Shown here: positions 58,107 to 64,000 of the stretch, one piece after another | Numbering within the stretch: position 1 is the first letter of the stretch | Layout of the letters: every line of letters begins with the position of its first letter | Source: Pedosphaera parvula Ellin514 | Lineage (GTDB): Bacteria; Verrucomicrobiota; Verrucomicrobiia; Limisphaerales; Pedosphaeraceae | Assembly (NCBI RefSeq): GCF_000172555.1 | Contig: NZ_ABOX02000010.1 | Coordinates: forward strand, 62,001 to 126,000 | Reading direction: 5' to 3' | DNA length: 64,000 bases | Program-made: the position numbers and the translations under genes | Notes under the pieces: model-generated | Database searches by the model: none | Seen by the model: the letters and a program-made list of their open reading frames with translations, nothing else | What the model was told of the DNA's origin: nothing

Positions 58107-58388
58107 CTATTTCGCCTCCGCTTTTGCTGTGTGGGCACCGTGTTTCCTAAATGTGCGAGTCAATGAAAACTCACCCAAACGATGGCCAACCATGTTTTCC
58201 GTCACAAACACCGGGTTAAAAACCTTGCCATTGTGGACGTTAAACGTCAGACCCACAAAATCAGGAGTAATCATTGAGCGACGTGACCAAGTCTTGATCG
58301 GCGTCTTTGTCTTGGCCTCTTTGGCCTTGACGATTTTATCCATCAAATGGCCGTCAATGAACGGGCCTTTTTTAATCGAGCGTCCCAT
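58107..58388 (-). CDS. rpsS: 30S ribosomal protein S19
   Basis: 93 residues. [36 protein letters not shown]. One base separates its stop from the rplV start. Confidence 0.98.
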   Translation of the reverse strand: MGRSIKKGPFIDGHLMDKIVKAKEAKTKTPIKTWSRRSMITPDFVGLTFNVHNGKVFNPVFVTENMVGHRLGEFSLTRTFRKHGAHTAKAEAK

Positions 58389-58391
58389 ATG

Positions 58392-59246
58392 CTATTTGTT
58401 CTTCATTGGCCTGCCATCACGGCGAACCAAAATAAATCTGTTGGAAAGTTTACGCTTATTGCGAGTCCTCTTACCCTTCGCAGCCACACCCCAAGGGGAA
58501 ACAAGCTGCTGCCAGCCGCCACCACCCTTTGATTTGCCTTGACCACCACCATTCGGATGGTCAACAGGATTACGGGAAACACCACGGTTGATTGGACGAA
58601 TCCCACGATGGCGGGAACGACCGGCTTTTCCCAAAATTACGTTTTCGTGCTCGATGTTGCCGACCTGACCAATGGTTGCCAGGCAGTTCACATTGATACG
58701 GCGGATTTCCCCGGAAGGAAGGCGCACTTGCGCGTATTCTTCATCACGAGACATCAGCGTTGCCGAACCACCAGCAGTGCGGACCATTTGGCCGCCTTTG
58801 CCTGGAATGATTTCCAGATTATGGATGGCCAAGCCGACAGGAACAGACTTCAAGGGAATACAATTACCAAGGTCTGGAGCAGCTCCTGGCCCACTCATTA
58901 CTTTGGCACCAACTTCCAAGCCAACGGGAGCAATGATGTAACGTTTTTCGCCATCCTTGTATTGCAGGAGAGCGAGACGCGCTGTTCGCATTGGATCATA
59001 TTCGATGGCAGCCACCGATGCTTCGATCCCGTGCTTATTCCGTTTGAAATCGACAGTACGAACTTTTTGCTTATTGCCGCGGCCAATGCCGCGCGCAGTA
59101 ACACGCCCGTAGCAATTACGCCCACCCGTCTTTTTCCGGGTATAAATCAAGCTCTTCTCAGGCTTGGTCTTGGTAATCTCATCATACGATGCGATCGTGA
59201 TATATCGCGTCGAGGGAGTTAATGGTCTAAAAACTTTTACTGGCAT
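58392..59246 (-). CDS. rplB: 50S ribosomal protein L2
   Basis: 284 residues. Usual L2 core: G-R-V-T-A-R-G-I-G-R-G, A-Y-D-P-type I-E-Y-D-P-M-R-T-A-R, and the end G-V-S-R-N-P-V-D-H-P-N-G-G-G-Q-G-K-S with the peptidyl-transferase-associated His. Full length. Confidence 0.98.
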   Translation of the reverse strand: MPVKVFRPLTPSTRYITIASYDEITKTKPEKSLIYTRKKTGGRNCYGRVTARGIGRGNKQKVRTVDFKRNKHGIEASVAAIEYDPMRTARLALLQYKDGEKRYIIAPVGLEVGAKVMSGPGAAPDLGNCIPLKSVPVGLAIHNLEIIPGKGGQMVRTAGGSATLMSRDEEYAQVRLPSGEIRRINVNCLATIGQVGNIEHENVILGKAGRSRHRGIRPINRGVSRNPVDHPNGGGQGKSKGGGGWQQLVSPWGVAAKGKRTRNKRKLSNRFILVRRDGRPMKNK

Positions 59247-59258
59247 AACGTCAAATGA

Positions 59259-59540
59259 TTAGGTCAATGTGATTTTATCGCCCTCTTTCAGAGTGACGAG
59301 GGCCTTCTTCCAATTCGGAGCCTGGCCGGCTTGGGTGGTACGCTTGCGGCGGGATTTGCCACGAACATTCAAAGTATTTACTTTGATGACTTTAACTTTG
59401 AACAGCTCCTGAACCGCTTGACGGATCTGAATCTTGTTGGCGCGACGATCAGCCACAATGGTGTACTGATTCAGCTTTTCAGACTGCTGGGTCCCCTTTT
59501 CAGTCAGGCGGACAGTTTTAACAATTTCGAAAGAGTTCAT
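59259..59540 (-). CDS. rplW: 50S ribosomal protein L23
   Basis: 93 residues. R-L-T-E-K-G-T, A-N-K-I-Q-I-R-Q-A-V-Q-E-L-F-K-V-K-V, V-N-T-L-N-V-R-G-K-S-R-R. Docking site for trigger factor and SRP at the exit tunnel. Confidence 0.97.
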   Translation of the reverse strand: MNSFEIVKTVRLTEKGTQQSEKLNQYTIVADRRANKIQIRQAVQELFKVKVIKVNTLNVRGKSRRKRTTQAGQAPNWKKALVTLKEGDKITLT

Positions 59541-59548
59541 ATGCTTGC

Positions 59549-60175
59549 TTATTCCTTACCCAAACGCTCCTCTACTTTTTCAAACGCGCTGCGAGTAAAC
59601 ACCAACTTGTCACTGCGCAGGATTTGGTAAGTATTAACCGAATCGCTGGTTGCAACTTCAACTTTCGCCACATTGCGAGAGGCACGTGATAAATTGGCAT
59701 CCAACGCGTCAGCGACAACCAAAGCAGTGCCTTCCACCTTGAGGGCAGTCAGAACACCAACAAATTCCTTCGTCTTGGCAGAGGCCAGCTTGAAATTGTC
59801 GACCACGAGAACATCCCCCGCGTTTAAACGCTCAGTCAAAGCTTTGCGAAACGCCAATTGCTTCGTCGAACGCGAAATCTTCTTGCTGAAATCACGAGGC
59901 CTGGGTCCGAACACCACACCACCACCGCGCCACAAAGGAGAACGGACTGAACCAGCGCGAGCGCGACCTGTCCCCTTCTGCTTCCAAGGCTTCTTGTTGC
60001 TTCCCGCAACCTCGCCAACAGTTTTCGCGCACGCTGTCCCACTGCGCTGTGCAGCCCGGTATGCCACAACGGCATCATGAACGGCCTGTGTGCCACGACC
60101 ATTTGTAACGAGTGAAAACTTAACATCCATCTCGCCCTGGCTGTTGCCCTTAATATCTTGAATCTTTAATTTCAT
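59549..60175 (-). CDS. rplD: 50S ribosomal protein L4
   Basis: 208 residues. Loop K-P-W-K-Q-K-G-T-G-R-A-R-A-G-S-V-R-S-P and V-F-G-P-R-P-R-D-F-S. Full length. Represses the S10 operon in E. coli. Confidence 0.98.
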   Translation of the reverse strand: MKLKIQDIKGNSQGEMDVKFSLVTNGRGTQAVHDAVVAYRAAQRSGTACAKTVGEVAGSNKKPWKQKGTGRARAGSVRSPLWRGGGVVFGPRPRDFSKKISRSTKQLAFRKALTERLNAGDVLVVDNFKLASAKTKEFVGVLTALKVEGTALVVADALDANLSRASRNVAKVEVATSDSVNTYQILRSDKLVFTRSAFEKVEERLGKE

Positions 60176-60184
60176 GTGCTTGCC

Positions 60185-60859
60185 TTATTTCTTCTTGGCA
60201 TCAGCCTTCGGTTCAGCCTTCACCGAACCTTTGGGATTCTTTTTGGATTCACGAATTACGACATAGTCGCCCTTCGCGCCTGGAATTGCGCCTTTGATCA
60301 GAAGCAGATTATCCGCTTCCCGCACCTGGATGATTTCCAGATTCTGGGTGGTGCGCTGAACCTGCCCCATGTGACCAGGCATGCGCATACCACGCATAAC
60401 TGTGCCGGGGAACAATCGTTGACCGATTGCACCAGCACGACGATGCCAACCCTTGGCACCGTGGGTCATATCACCACCAGCAAAGTTGTGGCGCTTCATA
60501 ACACCTTCAAATCCACGTCCCTTGGTAACTCCAATCGCGTCAATAAAATCACCCTTTGCAAAGATTGTCGCGCCAATTACGTCACCAGGTTTAACCGAGA
60601 GAGTAAAATCGCGAAATTCACGGATGCGCTTCACGGCAGCACCATTGTGCTTCTTAATGTGACCGAGTAAAGGTTTGGTCACGCGCTGATCCTTTTGGTC
60701 GTCAAAACCAAGTTGAACTGCGTTGTAACCGTCACTATCCTGAGTCTTGCATTGCAGAACCCGATTGGGGCCCGCCAAAACCACTGTCACAGGCCACAGC
60801 ACGCCCTTGTCATCATAGACACGCGTCTGTCCCAATTTTTTTCCAAGTAAGCCGAGCAT
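60185..60859 (-). CDS. rplC: 50S ribosomal protein L3
   Basis: 224 residues. M-L-G-L-L-G-K-K-L-G-Q-T-R-V, V-T-K-G-R-G-F-E-G-V-M-K-R-H, G-R/K-x-M-x-G-H-M-G-type R-M-P-G-H-M-G. Lys-rich tail. Confidence 0.98.
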   Translation of the reverse strand: MLGLLGKKLGQTRVYDDKGVLWPVTVVLAGPNRVLQCKTQDSDGYNAVQLGFDDQKDQRVTKPLLGHIKKHNGAAVKRIREFRDFTLSVKPGDVIGATIFAKGDFIDAIGVTKGRGFEGVMKRHNFAGGDMTHGAKGWHRRAGAIGQRLFPGTVMRGMRMPGHMGQVQRTTQNLEIIQVREADNLLLIKGAIPGAKGDYVVIRESKKNPKGSVKAEPKADAKKK

Positions 60860-60864
60860 ATAAA

Positions 60865-61173
60865 TCAGATCTTAATGGTAATGTCCACACCAGCAGGAAG
60901 GTTAAGCTTCTTCAATTCGTCCACTGTTTTTGCAGTGGGTTCGATGATGTCCAGCAACCGCTTGTGCGTGCGTTGTTCAAAGGTTTCTTGAGACTTCTTA
61001 TCGGAGTGAGGCGAGCGTAAAACGGTAAACCGTTCAACTCGTGTCGGAAGAGGAATAGGTCCTGCAACCCTGGCTCCAGTGCGCTTAACTGTGTCTGCAA
61101 TGTCGCGCGCGGATTGGTCAATCACTCGATGATCAAAAGCCTTCAGTCGAATACGTATGCGTTGTCCAGCCAT
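60865..61173 (-). CDS. rpsJ: 30S ribosomal protein S10
   Basis: 102 residues. [30 protein letters not shown]. It follows fusA by 27 nt. The tuf gene often found here is missing. Confidence 0.98.
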   Translation of the reverse strand: MAGQRIRIRLKAFDHRVIDQSARDIADTVKRTGARVAGPIPLPTRVERFTVLRSPHSDKKSQETFEQRTHKRLLDIIEPTAKTVDELKKLNLPAGVDITIKI

Positions 61174-61200
61174 AGAAAGAACAATTATATAGTTATTGGT

Positions 61201-63396
61201 TTATGAACGAGCCGCCGGCTTTGATTTCGCCGAGTCCAAAATTGTGGTCAAAACACTGTTCGGAACCTGTTCGAATGTCAAGGGTTCCATTGAATAAGAT
61301 GCACGTCCTTTCGAAAGCGAACGAATAGCGGTCGCATAACCGAACATTTCGGCCAAAGGAACGTTTGCGTTTAAGATCGTCTGCCCACCTTTCGCATCAA
61401 TACCGATGATGGTGCCGCGACGACGGTTAATATCGCCCAAAAGGTCGCCCTGATATTCATCAGGAGTGGTAACTTCCACCTTCATAATCGGTTCGAGCAA
61501 AATTGGACCTGCCTTTTTGAAAGCGTCTTTCAAGGCGAAAATCCCAGCCATTTTGAAGGCCAATTCGTTGGAGTCAACTTCGTGGAAAGAACCATCAATA
61601 ACGTCTACTTTGATATCGATGACTTGATATCCAGCATAAACTCCGCTGCGAATGGCTTCTTCAATGCCATCAATAACCGCCGGGACATATTCCTTCGGAA
61701 TCGCACCGCCAACAATCTTGTTATTGACTTCGACACCCTTGCCTTTTTCATTTGGTGCAACCTTGACCAAGGCGTGACCATATTGACCACGACCGCCAGA
61801 TTGACGGATGAACTTGCCCTCTCCGTCAGCGCCTTTCGTAATTGTCTCACGATAGGCGATTTGCGGAGCGCCAGTATTGGCATCGACTTTGAATTCGCGC
61901 TTCAAACGATCAATGATGATTTCCAAGTGCAACTCACCCATTCCTGCGATGATGAGCTGGCTGGTCTCTTCATTGGTAAAGCAACGGAAAGTCGGATCTT
62001 CTTCAGCGAGACGCTGCAAACCTTCAGACATCTTATCGCGATCCGCTTTGGTCTTAGGCTCCACAGCCATGCTGATAACAGGCTCTGGAAAGGTAGGAGG
62101 TTCCAAGGTTACATCGAAATCTTCGTCGCACAGCGTATCGCCAGTCGTGATATTACGGAGACCGACGAGAGCAGCAATATCTCCAGCGTGCGCATGATCC
62201 ACGTCTTTACGTTCGCTGCCCTGAATGACCATTAGGCGGCTGACGCGTTCACGTTTGCGCGTGCGCGGATTATAAATGGTATCACCCTTCTTGAGCTGAC
62301 CCGAATAGACGCGGAAAAATACCAATTTACCGGCATAGGGATCGGTCCAGAGCTTGAATGCGAGAGAACAGAACTTGGCGTTATCGCTGGTTTCAACTTT
62401 AACAACATTGTCAGTCCCAACTTCGGTACCCTCGGCACCAGGGACGTCCAAAGGACTCGGCAAATAGTCGATCACGGAATCAACCAAGACCTGGACCGCC
62501 TTCTTTTTGAAAGCTGAACCGCACAGAACCGGGATCAGTTCAATCTTGCAAGTCAACCGACGGATCGCAGCTTTAAGTGTGGGCGCATCAATGGGCTTTT
62601 CTTCCAAAACCAGTTCAGCCAGCGAGTCATCCTTGTTGGAGACAGCATCGATGAGTTCCTGACGGGCAGCCGCAGCCTTTTCCTTAAGATGCTCAGGAAT
62701 ATCCTTGATCTCGTAATTCAGACCTTCATTGGCGATATCACCAGCACCCCAAACAATTGCCTTCTGGTTAACCACGTCAACAACGCCTTCAAAATTCTCT
62801 TCAGCACCAATAGGCAGGAAGATGGGGAATGCATAGGCATTCAACTTCTTGCGCATGTCATTCAGTGCATTCTCAAAGTTTGCCCCGGTGCGATCCATCT
62901 TATTGACGAATGCAATGCGAGGAACTTTGTACTTGGTCGCCTGTCGCCAAACAGTCTCCGACTGAGGCTGCACACCTGCCACTCCGCAAAATACCGCTAC
63001 TGCCCCGTCCAACACGCGCATCGAGCGTTCGACTTCAGCCGTGAAATCAACGTGACCGGGGGTGTCGATGATATTAATGCGATGGGGAACATTCAGGAAT
63101 GCTTTGTAGATATCATTCTCATTCGCCTTCGTTGCTTTCTGGGTCCAGAAGCACGTAACGGCGGCAGAGGTGATGGTAATGCCACGCTCCTTCTCCTGCT
63201 CCATCCAATCCGTAACCGTATTGCCGTCATCTACGTCACCAATCTTGTGGATCAGCCCCGTGTAGAACAGGATACGCTCGGTGGTAGTGGTCTTACCAGC
63301 GTCAATGTGTGCGGCGATACCAATATTGCGCGTCCGCTCCAGGGTGTAAGGCCGGTTGGGCGCGTTTACCGATTTATTTTCAACTACAGCTTCCAT
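61201..63396 (-). CDS. fusA: Elongation factor G
   Basis: 731 residues, slightly longer than usual (about 700). G1 [10 protein letters not shown]2 R-G-I-T-I, G3 D-T-P-G-H-V-D-F, G4 N-K-M-D-R. An insert of about ten residues ([10 protein letters not shown]) sits between G2 and G3. Domains II-V complete. An intrinsic terminator-like hairpin lies upstream in the rpsG-fusA gap. Confidence 0.98.
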   Translation of the reverse strand: MEAVVENKSVNAPNRPYTLERTRNIGIAAHIDAGKTTTTERILFYTGLIHKIGDVDDGNTVTDWMEQEKERGITITSAAVTCFWTQKATKANENDIYKAFLNVPHRINIIDTPGHVDFTAEVERSMRVLDGAVAVFCGVAGVQPQSETVWRQATKYKVPRIAFVNKMDRTGANFENALNDMRKKLNAYAFPIFLPIGAEENFEGVVDVVNQKAIVWGAGDIANEGLNYEIKDIPEHLKEKAAAARQELIDAVSNKDDSLAELVLEEKPIDAPTLKAAIRRLTCKIELIPVLCGSAFKKKAVQVLVDSVIDYLPSPLDVPGAEGTEVGTDNVVKVETSDNAKFCSLAFKLWTDPYAGKLVFFRVYSGQLKKGDTIYNPRTRKRERVSRLMVIQGSERKDVDHAHAGDIAALVGLRNITTGDTLCDEDFDVTLEPPTFPEPVISMAVEPKTKADRDKMSEGLQRLAEEDPTFRCFTNEETSQLIIAGMGELHLEIIIDRLKREFKVDANTGAPQIAYRETITKGADGEGKFIRQSGGRGQYGHALVKVAPNEKGKGVEVNNKIVGGAIPKEYVPAVIDGIEEAIRSGVYAGYQVIDIKVDVIDGSFHEVDSNELAFKMAGIFALKDAFKKAGPILLEPIMKVEVTTPDEYQGDLLGDINRRRGTIIGIDAKGGQTILNANVPLAEMFGYATAIRSLSKGRASYSMEPLTFEQVPNSVLTTILDSAKSKPAARS

Positions 63397-63413
63397 CTAA
63401 AATTTGGAGAATA

Positions 63414-63452
63414 AAAACGCCCCGAGATTATTCGGCCTTCGGGGCGCGTTTT
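63414..63452 (-). terminator. Terminator-like hairpin between rpsG and fusA
   Basis: Minus strand AAAACGC-GCCCCGA ... TCGGGGC-GTTTT then TATT: a GC-rich stem (GCCCCGA at 63419-63425, TCGGGGC at 63439-63445) extended by AAAAC/GTTTT and followed by a T-rich run. Probably an attenuator lowering or adjusting downstream transcription. Confidence 0.7.
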
Positions 63453-63465
63453 GATTATTGTTTAA

Positions 63466-63939
63466 CTACCAACGGAAATGAGCGAACGCCTTATTGGCCT
63501 GCGCCATCTTATGCACTTCATCGCGTTTGCGAATTGCATTCCCCTGCCCTTGATAGGCTTCCATAATTTCCGCCGCGAGGGCTTCCCTCATCGGAATACC
63601 TTTACGGGCGTCTGCAAAGTCAACCAGCCATCTGAGCGCCAACGCAAACTGGCGATCTGGAGTTACCTCCACAGGCACCTGATATGTTGCACCACCAACG
63701 CGACGAGGCTTAACTTCCAACCGCGGCTTGGCGTTGTCAACCGCACGCTGCAAAATTTCTAAAGCATTTGCGGTCGGATTCTTTTCCGAGAGCTGGTCGA
63801 AGGCACCGTACACAATACGCTGTGCAGTGCTCTTCTTGCCACTCTTCATAACCGTGTTGACCAAACGCGAGACGAGGACATTACCATACTTCGCATCTTT
63901 GACAACAGGTCTTTTTACTGCTTGACGACGTCGGGACAT
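63466..63939 (-). CDS. rpsG: 30S ribosomal protein S7
   Basis: 157 residues. M-S-R-R-R-Q-A-V-K-R-P, N-V-M-K-type V-N-T-V-M-K-S-G-K-K-S, R-R-V-G-G-A-T-Y-Q-V-P-V-E-V, and the end K-A-F-A-H-F-R-W. Full length. Confidence 0.98.
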   Translation of the reverse strand: MSRRRQAVKRPVVKDAKYGNVLVSRLVNTVMKSGKKSTAQRIVYGAFDQLSEKNPTANALEILQRAVDNAKPRLEVKPRRVGGATYQVPVEVTPDRQFALALRWLVDFADARKGIPMREALAAEIMEAYQGQGNAIRKRDEVHKMAQANKAFAHFRW

Positions 63940-63945
63940 AAAACG

Positions 63946-64000
63946 TTATTTCTTTTCTGCAGTCTTGGCTGCCTTGGGCCGTTTAACTCCGTATTTGGAA
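63946..64000 (-). CDS. rpsL: 30S ribosomal protein S12, C-terminal fragment (runs off window)
   Basis: The last 17 residues before the TAA at 63946-63948 read S-K-Y-G-V-K-R-P-K-A-A-K-T-A-E-K-K. S-K-Y-G-x-K-R-P-K is the invariant end of S12, and its place just upstream of rpsG agrees. The tail is longer and more basic than in E. coli. Confidence 0.93.
   Translation of the reverse strand, partial: SKYGVKRPKAAKTAEKK

Noticed and set aside
1-64000. tRNA and rRNA genes
   Set aside because: No cloverleaf with a GGTTCGAAT-type T-arm and no rRNA-like conserved text was seen on either strand by eye. A tRNAscan run would settle it.

Overview
The window looks like chromosomal DNA from a verrucomicrobium, probably of the Pedosphaera/Limisphaerales type. 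This is inferred from gene content, not from a search. The supporting genes are a very large PVC-type dehydrogenase/cytochrome fusion, a Tat-exported Gfo/Idh/MocA oxidoreductase paired with a DUF1080 protein, PQQ-type propellers next to DUF5009 acyltransferase-like membrane proteins, giant secreted LamG/Ig proteins ending in F-F/Y-R-L-like tails, a small MGDKSPKS protein, and a merged str-S10-spc-alpha ribosomal cluster that lacks rpmD.

Layout. 0-7.5 kb: 5' end of an MGDG-synthase-like glycosyltransferase, a remnant of a cytochrome-type gene, cutA, a DUF1499 gene, an L-lactate permease and, tail to tail with it, a 1546-residue SGNH/dehydrogenase/HEAT/cytochrome c fusion. 7.5-14 kb: an accessory region with hypothetical genes, a transposase remnant, a putative decayed integron (two small minus-strand genes bracketed by attC-like sites, with a possible integrase fragment facing the other way), a methyltransferase behind a structured intergenic region, and two direct repeats that each end at a start codon. 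14-20 kb: a translationally coupled GNAT/phosphodiesterase-TPR pair, a secreted LamG protein and a secreted esterase. 20.5-24.6 kb: a minus-strand, end-overlapping operon of S41-type protease homologue, sensor kinase and OmpR-type regulator. 24.8-35.2 kb: a Tat-exported sugar oxidoreductase pair, a small basic protein with a strong terminator, a six-hairpin glycosidase-like protein and a giant metzincin. 35.6-46.1 kb: a mostly plus-strand carbohydrate-related cluster (zinc ribbon protein, two PQQ propellers, a cyclic-phosphate receiver protein, two DUF5009 proteins, a DUF5060/DUF4038 glycosidase, a VOC protein) closed by an opposing MFS transporter. 46.2-64 kb: the ribosomal protein supercluster on the minus strand, from the 3' end of rpsL to rplQ, with fusA, secY, map, infA and rpoA, closed by a clear intrinsic terminator.

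How it fits together. Much of the non-ribosomal coding capacity is exported and points to heterotrophic breakdown of plant or microbial polysaccharides: glycosidase-like enzymes, oxidation of sugars to keto forms, electron transfer through PQQ-like and cytochrome modules, and transporters for lactate and sugars. Between these genes lie several families of short dispersed repeats and hairpins. No tRNA, rRNA or CRISPR array was seen. Residue numbers and domain borders were counted by eye and are approximate. Function calls rest on motif recognition.
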